NCBI GenBank assembly: GCA_018333775.1
Contig: JAGXSO010000127.1
Span: 1 to 13,044 of the forward strand
DNA length: 13,044 nt
Source: Truepera sp.
Lineage (GTDB): Bacteria; Deinococcota; Deinococci; Deinococcales; Trueperaceae
Direction of reading: 5' to 3'
Positions 1 to 6,141 of this stretch are shown here, in pieces (the stretch's first letter is position 1; every line of letters begins with the position of its first letter). Made by a program: the position numbers and the translations under genes. The notes beneath the pieces were generated by a model, which was not told the origin of the DNA, ran no database searches, and worked only from the letters and a program-made list of their open reading frames with translations.

Positions 1-179
1 CCGCCAAAATAGATGGTGTCGAGCGGGCCGGGGAAGGCTTCGTAGCTGGCCGCCGCCTCCTGCTTAAGCCGCCGCAAGTAGGCTGCTACCAACCCCTCCT
101 GGCGCTTCATCTTGTGAAAGTCGCAGTAAGGGCAGATGCTGGGGCAAAACGGCACATGGAGGTACAGCGCGCGCGGCAC
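1..179 (-). CDS. hemW: HemW-like radical SAM protein, N-terminal part (gene runs off the left edge)
   Basis: The first 59 codons are visible, read leftwards from a GTG at 177-179. An in-frame TAA lies four codons upstream and no other start fits between, so the GTG start is well fixed. The N-terminus reads VPRALYLHVPFCPSICPYCD, with the radical SAM cluster motif CxxxCxxC at Cys12, Cys16 and Cys19. The motif is followed by Asp-Phe, as in HemW, where coproporphyrinogen dehydrogenase HemN has a fourth cysteine (CxC). HemW proteins bind a 4Fe-4S cluster, SAM and heme, and are heme chaperones rather than coproporphyrinogen oxidases; older annotations call them HemN-like. The visible part ends at a Y-F-G-G segment, where the family's SAM-binding GGT(P/S) motif is expected. 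The gene is divergent from mazEF and unrelated to it in function. The family is well supported; the rest of the gene cannot be seen. Confidence 0.85.
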   Translation of the reverse strand, partial: MPRALYLHVPFCPSICPYCDFHKMKRQEGLVAAYLRRLKQEAAASYEAFPGPLDTIYFG

Positions 180-297
180 GTGCTCAGCTTAGCGCGCAGC
201 AGCAGGCCGGGGCGGCTGTGGCGGTAACACTTGACAAATGATTGGCGTATCTCTTCATTCCCGTGCAGTTAGGAACTTGCGCCTTGACCGCCTTCGG

Positions 298-333
298 TGG
301 TATAGTCATTGTAGAGACGACCAGAGAAGGAGG
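298..333 (+). promoter_or_regulatory. Candidate mazEF promoter (extended -10) and strong ribosome binding site
   Basis: TGGTATAGT at 298-306 is an extended -10 element (TGN followed by TATAGT, 5 of 6 matches to consensus). It predicts a transcript start near 313 and a leader of about 26 nt. AGAAGGAGGT at 324-333 is a near-perfect Shine-Dalgarno sequence 5 nt before the TTG start of mazE, which makes that unusual start credible. TTGACC at 284-289 is too close to serve as a -35 for this -10. A second TTGACA at 231-236 has only a weak partner. MazE family antitoxins usually repress their own promoter, but I cannot identify a clear operator here. Confidence 0.4.
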
Positions 334-338
334 TCACC

Positions 339-581
339 TTGAAGACACGTGTCCAGCGCTGGGGTAATAGCCTGGCAGTCCGCATACCAAAGAGCTTCGC
401 GGAGGAAGTAGGACTCAAAGACAACACGGCCGTGGAGCTTCGGCTGGATCGGGGCAAGCTCGTATTAGAGCCTTCCGAGCCACCCGCACCCCGTCTGGAG
501 GAGCTTCTGCGGGGCGTGCGAAAGAGCAATCTTCATAACGAGGTCGACAGCGGTCCGGCACAGGGCAACGAGGCTTGGTAG
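339..581 (+). CDS. mazE: MazE-family antitoxin (AbrB-like fold)
   Basis: 80 residues from a TTG start, chosen because of the strong AGAAGGAGGT ribosome binding site just upstream. Residues 1 to about 45 form the swapped-hairpin AbrB/MazE DNA-binding domain, with the family signature RWGNSLAVRIPK near residue 7 and the strand GKLVLEP near 40. The tail from about residue 52 (LEELL, then NLHNE and a C-terminal EAW) matches the flexible MazF-binding tail of E. coli MazE, which is 82 residues long and ends in VW. The family role is to neutralise MazF by wrapping this acidic tail across the toxin dimer, and to repress the operon. Only 3 nt separate it from mazF, so the two are one transcript. Identification is strong. 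Confidence 0.93.
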   Translation: MKTRVQRWGNSLAVRIPKSFAEEVGLKDNTAVELRLDRGKLVLEPSEPPAPRLEELLRGVRKSNLHNEVDSGPAQGNEAW

Positions 582-584
582 GCC

Positions 585-920
585 ATGGCCAAGGTGCCCG
601 ATCGGGGGGATGTGGTCTGGATTTCGATGAGCCCCCAGGCTGGTCACGAGCAGGCTGGACGCAGGCCAGCACTGGTGCTATCCCCGGCGGCCTACAACGG
701 GAAGGTGGGACTGGCCATACTGTGTCCCCTCATGAACCAGGAGAAGGGCTATCCCTTTGAAGTGAAGGTTCCTGAGGGGTTGCCGGTCGGAGGCGTGGTT
801 CTGTCCGACCAGGCCAAGAGTTTGGACTGGAGAGTGAGAAGGGCCGAGTTCATCTGTACGCTGCCCCACGAGACAGTCAAAGAAGCACTGCAGAAGCTGG
901 GAACTCTGATTACACTATAG
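585..920 (+). CDS. mazF: MazF-family endoribonuclease toxin, catalytic Thr replaced
   Basis: 111 residues, the same length as E. coli MazF, and alignable to it nearly end to end without gaps. It has PDRGDVVW at 5-12, EQAGRRPALVLSP at 22-34, KGYPFEV at 54-60, and the later LSDQAKSLDWR segment that matches ADQVKSIAWR in E. coli. MazF proteins cut single-stranded mRNA at short specific sites and arrest growth when MazE is degraded. Glu22 and Arg27 correspond to Glu24 and Arg29 of E. coli MazF. The position of the catalytic threonine (Thr52 in E. coli, Thr48 in B. subtilis) is Met50 here, in CPLMNQ. That suggests reduced or lost activity, although the frame is intact and the antitoxin is kept. 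It starts 3 nt after mazE and is probably translationally coupled to it. Family assignment is near certain; whether it is active is open. Confidence 0.93.
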   Translation: MAKVPDRGDVVWISMSPQAGHEQAGRRPALVLSPAAYNGKVGLAILCPLMNQEKGYPFEVKVPEGLPVGGVVLSDQAKSLDWRVRRAEFICTLPHETVKEALQKLGTLITL

Positions 921-1128
921 CGCTGCGAGCGGGCCGTTAAACTACTCGCAGGGGCGCCGCAGGCTGGACCGATGGGCCCCTATCCCATGCCAACGATAGT
1001 GATGAACCCGCCTATCGTCACCCTCACCGAGAGCGTGCTTTGGCAACTTCCGGCTTAAACTCTGGCTTATGCCAGCAGCAGTGGTTAATAATCTCTTTGG
1101 CCGCCTAACGGGGAGCGCATAAAATGCG
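921..1128. other. Non-coding stretch between mazF and the MOSC gene, with a small inverted repeat
   Basis: I see no credible gene here; the reading frames that cross it have no recognisable protein content. It lies between the converging 3' ends of mazF and the MOSC gene. It holds one inverted repeat, ACGATAG at 993-999 and CTATCGT at 1012-1018 (7 bp stem, 12-nt loop). No T-run follows on either strand, so it is not a classical terminator. ATGGG and CCCAT just upstream form a weaker pair. Confidence 0.4.
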
Positions 1129-1143
1129 TTAGCGCGGCTCCCC
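1110..1143 (-). terminator. Hairpin over the MOSC stop codon, candidate 3' end signal without U-tract
   Basis: GGGGAGC at 1110-1116 pairs with GCTCCCC at 1137-1143, a 7-bp GC-rich stem that spans the last codons and TAA of the MOSC gene. A nested pair, GCAT with ATGC, sits inside. No run of T follows on the minus strand. It may mark the 3' end by a U-tract-less mechanism or protect the message. This is sequence evidence only. Confidence 0.3.
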
Positions 1144-1848
1144 ACTGCCCCCAGGACCCTCCAGCCGCTCTCTGTCGCTTTCGAAACGACCCGCAAGACG
1201 CTTCTCAAGTGTCGCGCACCAGCTTTTGGAAAGGCTCGGAATCGCCAGCAGCCGCCTGGTCGCTGCTACGTCGGCCTTGCCCTGGTGCATCGTGCGGTTG
1301 GCCTCGGCCACGCTTACGCTCCGCGGGTCGCGCTCGAGCAGCGTAATCGGGTCGCCAGGGCTCACCCAGCCAGGCTTAAGGCAACGGAGGTAGAAGCCGG
1401 TACGGCCCGTCTCCTGCACCCAGAGCGCCAGTTTGGGCTCCTGGTGGCTGGCAGCAAGCTTGAAGCAGGGCTGGCGCGGTTGGGAGACCTGCACCCGTGC
1501 GCTGCCCACCTTGAAGACATCGCCGATATGAACGTTTTGCTCGAGCAGCCCAAGGGTGGTGAAGTTCTCACCAAAAGGGGCGGGTGGCAGGCTGCGACCG
1601 AGCCTTACTTGCCAGTAGGAAAGGTGCTCACTTGGGTAGACGCAGACCGCTTTGTCGGGACCGCCATGCACCTTGAAGTCGGCCTGTTCGTCGCCGACGA
1701 GCCCGTTCTCGCTAAGGAATACCGGTCCCCGGACCGGTTCCTTGATGAAGGCGCTCAGGACCGTCTTACCGCCATACCGCAGCGGCCTGGGTAGCCCCAC
1801 CTGGAGGCTCTGAAGAAGTGCGCTTGGTCGGGGGTTTACAGGCTGCAT
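1129..1848 (-). CDS. YiiM-like MOSC domain protein with C-terminal 3-alpha domain
   Basis: 239 residues. The MOSC beta-barrel domain covers about residues 15-170. It has the family landmarks LQVGLPRPL near 16, KVHGGPDKAV at 59-68, PFGEN at 91-95, and the conserved cysteine in RQPCFKLA (Cys128), which binds the molybdenum cofactor in this family. Residues 175-220 match the small 3-alpha domain that follows MOSC in YiiM proteins. E. coli YiiM reduces N-hydroxylated compounds such as 6-N-hydroxylaminopurine, using molybdenum cofactor and cytoplasmic reductant partners, and protects against base-analogue mutagens. The same role is inferred here; the substrate is unknown. The ATG at 1846-1848 is the only start ahead of the domain and has no good Shine-Dalgarno. 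The last residues (about 225-239) are a low-complexity Gly/Glu/Arg tail. The thioredoxin-like gene lies upstream on the same strand, separated by a hairpin. Confidence 0.88.
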   Translation of the reverse strand: MQPVNPRPSALLQSLQVGLPRPLRYGGKTVLSAFIKEPVRGPVFLSENGLVGDEQADFKVHGGPDKAVCVYPSEHLSYWQVRLGRSLPPAPFGENFTTLGLLEQNVHIGDVFKVGSARVQVSQPRQPCFKLAASHQEPKLALWVQETGRTGFYLRCLKPGWVSPGDPITLLERDPRSVSVAEANRTMHQGKADVAATRRLLAIPSLSKSWCATLEKRLAGRFESDRERLEGPGGSGEPR

Positions 1849-1913
1849 GTGGCAAATTCCGAATGAGTTGTTAACACTCGCGAGAGAAATAGCCCCGTGT
1901 CAGGAGGTTAGAT

Positions 1914-1945
1914 GGCCCGGAGGGGCGCTGTTGCCTCTCCAGGCC
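1914..1945 (-). terminator. Strong hairpin downstream of the mini-thioredoxin gene, U-tract-less terminator candidate
   Basis: A 13-bp inverted repeat has arms at 1914-1926 and 1933-1945 and a 6-nt loop (GCTGTT). On the minus-strand transcript it makes 11 Watson-Crick pairs, one G-U pair and one A-C mismatch. It starts 18 nt beyond the stop of the thioredoxin-like gene and precedes the MOSC gene. No T-run follows on the minus strand, so it is either a terminator acting without a U-tract or a message-stabilising structure. Confidence 0.45.
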
Positions 1946-1962
1946 AACGCTCCTGGCGACCA

Positions 1963-2199
1963 TCACTTGAGGTCGGACAGGTTAGCTCCAAAGTTGATGT
2001 GAAAGACCTGACCATCCAGGACCAGTGCCGGGACCGATTCGATACCCAGCTTCTCGGCCTCAGCTAGCCGGTCCTTGGCTGAGCCCAGGTGCACGACCTC
2101 GACCTCGAAACGGTTCCTGTCTAGCGCTCCGAGCACCGCTTCCTCAGCGCTGACGCACACCGGGCAGCCGGCGTGGTAGAAGACAGCTCCCTTTTTCAT
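1963..2199 (-). CDS. Small thioredoxin/glutaredoxin-fold protein with CPVC motif
   Basis: 78 residues, shorter than classical thioredoxin (about 105) and close in size to glutaredoxins. The first strand AVFYHAG leads straight into the redox motif CPVC at residues 12-15. The SVPALVLDGQVFHINFGA segment contains the conserved cis-proline region (Val-Pro) and the last strands of the fold. No signal peptide or membrane segment is seen, so it is cytoplasmic. It most likely acts as a thiol-disulfide oxidoreductase; its partner is unknown. The start at 2199 is fixed by GAAAGGAGC, an excellent ribosome binding site 8 nt upstream. It is divergent from an HxlR-type regulator, a family that often senses electrophiles or oxidants through cysteine, so it is a likely target of that regulator (inference). 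Confidence 0.82.
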   Translation of the reverse strand: MKKGAVFYHAGCPVCVSAEEAVLGALDRNRFEVEVVHLGSAKDRLAEAEKLGIESVPALVLDGQVFHINFGANLSDLK

Positions 2200-2272
2200 G
2201 GCATAGCTCCTTTCGCCTGGTTTTGTTTACGAGGGCCCTGCGCCACTCGCGCCAAAAGGATACGGCTACTGC

Positions 2273-2324
2273 GCCATCGCTTCAAGATGGCACTTTTCGG
2301 TAAGATGGGTACAGAATGGTTACC
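2273..2324. promoter_or_regulatory. Dyad sequences in the thioredoxin/HxlR divergent promoter region
   Basis: GCCATC (2273-2278) and GATGGC (2286-2291) form a perfect 6-bp inverted repeat around a 7-nt spacer. A second dyad, GGTA (2308-2311) with TACC (2321-2324), brackets the start codon of the HxlR gene. HxlR-family dimers bind such inverted sites, often in their own divergent promoters, so one or both may be operators. I could not place convincing -10 and -35 elements for either gene. Confidence 0.3.
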
Positions 2325-2690
2325 AGTTCTTCACCAAGCAGATATCCAGAGGAGCGCCAGACCGTTCCCGTCGCCACTATGGTGGAGAGCATCATCGGCT
2401 GCAAGTGGTCGGTGCGCCTGCTCGGACTTCTGGCTGATGGGAGCGCCCGGCCCAGCGCGCTCCTTCGAGCCTGCCCAGGCCTGTCGGCGAAGGTGATGAA
2501 CGAGCGGCTGCGGAAGATGAGGCGCTTCGGCATCGTGCGTCGCACCGTATTTGGCGAGAAGCCTCCCGTCGAGGTCGAGTATGAGCTGACACCCTTCGGA
2601 CGCCACTTCATGGCTATCATTGAGGGGGTGCGTCGTCTTCAGGAGGCGGTAGACTGTGGCGCTATCGAGCTTGATAAGCAACCGGAGTGA
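2316..2690 (+). CDS. HxlR-family winged-helix transcriptional regulator
   Basis: 124 residues. The winged helix-turn-helix covers about residues 17-110. The helix segment VESIIGCKWSVRLLGLL at 23-39 matches the family's (I/V)GGKW core. PGLSAKVMNERLRKM at 54-68 is the recognition region. VEVEYELTPFGR at 85-96 is the wing and the TxxG signature. The family's usual N-terminal sensing cysteine, about 12 residues before the GKW tryptophan, is Val17 here. Instead there are cysteines at 29 (directly before Lys-Trp), 53 and 114. The divergent thioredoxin-like gene suggests a redox-responsive pair, but this is inference. The ATG at 2316 has no good ribosome binding site. A second ATG at 2379 would cut into the first helix, so the upstream start is preferred. 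Confidence 0.85.
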   Translation: MVTSSSPSRYPEERQTVPVATMVESIIGCKWSVRLLGLLADGSARPSALLRACPGLSAKVMNERLRKMRRFGIVRRTVFGEKPPVEVEYELTPFGRHFMAIIEGVRRLQEAVDCGAIELDKQPE

Positions 2691-2724
2691 GGCGGTAGCT
2701 CATGATGATCTTAGCCGCTTACGC

Positions 2725-3714
2725 TTAGCGCGCGAGGTAGTCAGTAATGCGCCGCCGGATCAGCCGCAAGTCGCCCATGCGCCGACCTAGCTCTTGCTCC
2801 AGCGCTCGCACCGGCAACAGCTGCTGTGGCGCCCGCGGGTCCTGGTGGGCGCGGCTGGCAAAGCGCGGCAGCAGGGCTGCTAGGTAGTCAGCCAGCAGGG
2901 CCGCTTTGGGCAGCGTCTGCTCCGGCGTGCGACCGGCATAGAACTGCAAGCGCACCAGCCCGGCCAGGCTATAGAGCCAGGGGTACGGATCGCGCAACCG
3001 CAAGAAGCACTGGAAGGTGTCGTGCTCACTAGCTACACCCTTAAGCAGGTAGAGTGGCGAGCGCTCCCCTTCCTCTAGCTGGCGCACCACCGCCAGCTCA
3101 GGCTCGCCAATCCGCAGCTCGTGGATGGTCTTGAGATAGCCTACTACCCGCTCAGCTTCGCCGATCCGGGGCCGAGGCCCGTCGCAGATGACGAGTACCT
3201 CCGGTTGCTGACTCAGGCGCAACGCCATTAGGCTCTCGGCCTCGAGCATGGCGAACTGCAACCGGCGCACTACCGCCTCTGGTTCAGTCGAGGCGATGGA
3301 GACCACCTGGTAAGTGAGCGTACCTAGCTGGCCGGCACGGCCGGCCGGGATGACAAAGTCCGGCAGGGTCTGGCTCGAGCCGATGACGCACAGACGCTCG
3401 ACCTCCAGCGCCACAAACTCCGCCGGGCGGCCTGGCTGCGGGCGGCAGGCTACTACCCCCACACCGTAGCTGCCCAGAGCGCCAAACGCTGGCCCGTTCG
3501 CATCGCGCTCGAGCAGCACCCTGACTTCAACGCGGCGGCTACCGTCTAAAAAGAGTAGCTGCTGCCAAGGCAGGGTTAGCGGCACCGGACGCAGCGGCTG
3601 CCAGCGGCTGTGCTCCACCTCCAGCACCACTTCACTACGCCCCTCGGCTGGGACCTCCTCGGCCTGATAGGCCAGCCCTAGCTCTACCCCCCAAGGGTCC
3701 AAGCGCAACCTCAC
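2725..3714 (-). CDS. nurA: NurA-family nuclease domain protein
   Basis: 329 residues from a GTG start whose ribosome binding site (AGAGGTG) overlaps the stop of the preceding gene. The NurA fold is RNase H-like and needs acidic metal ligands. Here LFLDGSRRVEVR holds Asp57 (family motif I, DGS). RRLQFAMLEAE at 150-160 supplies Glu158 or Glu160. LVICDGP holds Asp178 (motif III), followed by VVGYLKT at 190-196, which matches the family's VGxVK segment. The C-terminal APQQLLPVRALEQELGRRMGD at 295-314 resembles the ending of bacterial NurA proteins. NurA nucleases usually work with the HerA translocase in DNA end resection and break repair. No herA gene is in this window. It is the last gene of the transporter-hydrolase run, 7 bp after the acylase. 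Motif order supports the family, but overall divergence makes this less certain than the other calls. Confidence 0.68.
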   Translation of the reverse strand: MRLRLDPWGVELGLAYQAEEVPAEGRSEVVLEVEHSRWQPLRPVPLTLPWQQLLFLDGSRRVEVRVLLERDANGPAFGALGSYGVGVVACRPQPGRPAEFVALEVERLCVIGSSQTLPDFVIPAGRAGQLGTLTYQVVSIASTEPEAVVRRLQFAMLEAESLMALRLSQQPEVLVICDGPRPRIGEAERVVGYLKTIHELRIGEPELAVVRQLEEGERSPLYLLKGVASEHDTFQCFLRLRDPYPWLYSLAGLVRLQFYAGRTPEQTLPKAALLADYLAALLPRFASRAHQDPRAPQQLLPVRALEQELGRRMGDLRLIRRRITDYLAR

Positions 3715-3721
3715 AGCACCT

Positions 3722-6088
3722 CTAGCGCCCCGGCAGGAGCCGAAGGGTCCCTAGCGCCCCCGCCTCGATCTCGCTGCGCCGGGTAGTCATCGGGAGGTAC
3801 TGCACGTCGCGCCAGGGCTCGAGCAGATGGCGATAGTAGGGCGACAGCGGATTGCCCGACTGCCCGGTGGAGTGGATGAACAGCGAGCGGTCGAGATCGC
3901 TCAGGTCATACAGCGCCCGAAAGGTAGCACCGCTGGTCTGGGTAAAGCCCGGCCTGCGGATGTTGAAGCCCGCAGCATTGACGGTAAAGGCGTCGCCGCC
4001 GCTAGGGATGGCAAGATCAAACAGGCGTGCCAGCGGGGTGCCGGTCAAAATAGCGTGGGCGTTTAAGGCAACGTGCGCCGCGCCCCAGCGCCAGCGCGTC
4101 AGGTCGTCGCCGTGCTGCCGACGGAGCTGCTCCAGAGCTAAGTCAAGCGCCCGGGCAGCCAGGTACTCACAGCTTTCGAGGGCGGTAGTGCGGATATCGT
4201 CACACCAGCCCTGGTCCTGACGCAGCACCTGGCGGATAAAGCGCGGGCGGAACTCCCAGGCATCATAGAACAGCTCGCCGAGTTCATCCTGGTAGACCAG
4301 GCGTGTAAACTCACGGTACCAGGCGGCAAAGATCAGCGGCTCGGCGCGGTCTCTAGCCATGGTGCCGTCCCAAGCGATGAGCCTGGCGATAGCCTGGCGA
4401 GCCAGCTCCGTTTCGGGACGCACCGCTAGCAACAGCGGCAAGAACTCAACTGCCATCAGCGAGCGCTGATCAGCCTGAATCCGCGCCAAGGTCTCCAGCG
4501 AGTGGCGCTCGAGCTGCCCCAGCAGCTCGGTAATCCGCTCAGCCCGGTACGGCTCGGCCCAGTCATGGGTCAAAAAGTACGGGTAATCATCGGGGACGAT
4601 CTGGTGGTTAGCGGTGATAACTACCCCCGCCTCCGGGTTAATGGCGTGCGGCAGTGACTCGAAGGGGATAAACCCTATCCAATCGTACTCACCGCTCCAG
4701 CCCGGCACCGGCATCCGCCCGTCCCCGGCGGCGCGGATCGGCACTAACCCCGGCGCATAAAAGCCGATGTTCCCCTCAATATCGGCATAGACGATGTTCT
4801 GCTGCGGCGCATGGTAGTCGCGCAGTGCCGCCACAAACTCGTCCCAATTACGGGCGCGGTTGAGGTTCAGCCCGGCCTGGAAGGTCAGGTTGTCTTCACG
4901 CAGCGCCGTCCAGGCTAAGGCCAGCACGTAGTCGGCCCCCGCTACCTCGGCTGCGCGCCCTACCACATCGGAGATGATCGGACCGTGGCGGCTTTGACGC
5001 ACGTTAAGGATCACCTCAGCGCCATCTCTGACCCGGATCACCTCGCGCCGGAGGGTAAAGGGCTTAAAGCCATCAGGGGTTTCGTAGCGGCTAGGATCCT
5101 CGCTGTTGAGGCGCTCGATGAACAGGTCTTGCACATCCGGCCCGGTGTTGGTAAAACCCCAGGCGATCCGGTCGGTGCGGCCCAGGATGACCAGGGGCAG
5201 GCCCGGCAGCGTCGCCCCGATCACGTTGAGCCCCGGCGCACTGAGGTGCGCCAAGTACCAGAGGCTCGGCGCTTGCAGCCCGAGGTGGGGGTCGTTGGCC
5301 AGGAGCGGCATCCCAGTTATGCTCCGGCTCCCGTCCACCACCCAGTTGTTCGAACCCGCCCCCGGCGGCAGCGGCTTGGGCGAGGCAGCCCACAGCGCAT
5401 CGAGCGGCAGCTCACGATAAAGTGCGCGAAAGTCGGGCAGAGCGATGGGCGCATCACCTGGATAGGGCGGCCACAGCGCCGCCAACTGTTCGTCGGTAAG
5501 GCGCAGGGAGAGTCGGGCACGCAGTAGCTCATCGTCCCAGTTGCCGCCCAAGTCCCAGGCCATCATGGTGAGCCAGGCCAGCGAGTCCGCCGGGCGCCAC
5601 GGCTCCGGCTGGTGGCGCAGGATTAAAAACTCCGGTGGCAGCAGCCCTCGCCGCGTGTGCAGATAAGCGTTAACGCCGTCGGCGTAGGCCAGCAACACCC
5701 CTTGGGCTTGAGAGCCGAGGTTATCGAAGATCCGCTCGGCATAGTGATAGACCGACAGCGTCCGCAAGAACTTATCGGTCGCGAGGGCCGCCTCGCCCAC
5801 CACCTCGGCCAAGCGCCCCGCCGCTACGCGGCGCTGGAACTCCATCTGCCACAAGCGGTCCTGAGCGTGAACGAAGCCGAGCGCAAAGTAGGCGTCTTCA
5901 GCCGCTTGGGCAAAGATGTGGGGGATAGCGTGGCGGTCGCGCAGCACCTCAACCGGCGCGCTGAGCCCTGTTATGGTCAGCTCGCCGCGCAGCTGCGGCA
6001 GGCTGGTGCGCAGATAGAGCACCCCGCCAACAGCCAGCAGCGCTATTACCAGCAACAGCCCCAGCAGGACGCGCCGCAGCCTCAGCAT
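3722..6088 (-). CDS. Penicillin acylase family N-terminal nucleophile hydrolase
   Basis: 788 residues from the ATG at 6086-6088, which has a GGGAGGT ribosome binding site 7 nt upstream. A TTG at 6101-6103 is in frame, but choosing it would put that site inside the gene. One hydrophobic segment (about residues 4-25) is a signal peptide or membrane anchor, so the enzyme acts outside the cytoplasm. The alpha-chain landmark ALGFVHAQDRLWQMEFQRR lies near residue 69. The self-cleavage site is GAG-SNNW. It frees Ser246 as the N-terminal nucleophile of the beta chain. Asn494 in ITANH is at about beta-chain position 249, close to the catalytic Asn of E. coli penicillin acylase (241). Relatives cut amide bonds of penicillins, acyl-homoserine lactones or N-acyl amino acids; the substrate here is unknown. 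The length is typical. It follows the permease gene by 53 bp with no terminator. Confidence 0.93.
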   Translation of the reverse strand: MLRLRRVLLGLLLVIALLAVGGVLYLRTSLPQLRGELTITGLSAPVEVLRDRHAIPHIFAQAAEDAYFALGFVHAQDRLWQMEFQRRVAAGRLAEVVGEAALATDKFLRTLSVYHYAERIFDNLGSQAQGVLLAYADGVNAYLHTRRGLLPPEFLILRHQPEPWRPADSLAWLTMMAWDLGGNWDDELLRARLSLRLTDEQLAALWPPYPGDAPIALPDFRALYRELPLDALWAASPKPLPPGAGSNNWVVDGSRSITGMPLLANDPHLGLQAPSLWYLAHLSAPGLNVIGATLPGLPLVILGRTDRIAWGFTNTGPDVQDLFIERLNSEDPSRYETPDGFKPFTLRREVIRVRDGAEVILNVRQSRHGPIISDVVGRAAEVAGADYVLALAWTALREDNLTFQAGLNLNRARNWDEFVAALRDYHAPQQNIVYADIEGNIGFYAPGLVPIRAAGDGRMPVPGWSGEYDWIGFIPFESLPHAINPEAGVVITANHQIVPDDYPYFLTHDWAEPYRAERITELLGQLERHSLETLARIQADQRSLMAVEFLPLLLAVRPETELARQAIARLIAWDGTMARDRAEPLIFAAWYREFTRLVYQDELGELFYDAWEFRPRFIRQVLRQDQGWCDDIRTTALESCEYLAARALDLALEQLRRQHGDDLTRWRWGAAHVALNAHAILTGTPLARLFDLAIPSGGDAFTVNAAGFNIRRPGFTQTSGATFRALYDLSDLDRSLFIHSTGQSGNPLSPYYRHLLEPWRDVQYLPMTTRRSEIEAGALGTLRLLPGR

Positions 6089-6141
6089 GGCCAAACCTCC
6101 CAACAGTGAACTCTCACCCTTCCTCCTTCCCCCAGCACCTC

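Noticed and set aside
339..920. Novel defence island around mazEF
   Set aside because: The neighbours (HemW and a MOSC protein) are ordinary metabolic or detoxification genes, and no nuclease, helicase, methyltransferase or integrase flanks the pair.
942..1208. Minus-strand frame of 88 codons crossing the gap after the MOSC gene
   Set aside because: Overlaps the 3' part of the MOSC gene in another frame, lacks a ribosome binding site and has no recognisable protein content.
1285..1794. Plus-strand open frame (169 codons) opposite the MOSC gene
   Set aside because: It lies wholly within a well-supported MOSC gene, with no ribosome binding site or recognisable motif.
4985..5527. Plus-strand open frame (180 codons) inside the acylase gene
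   Set aside because: Antisense to a conserved catalytic enzyme; low-complexity Arg/Pro/Gln-rich content typical of GC-rich shadow frames.
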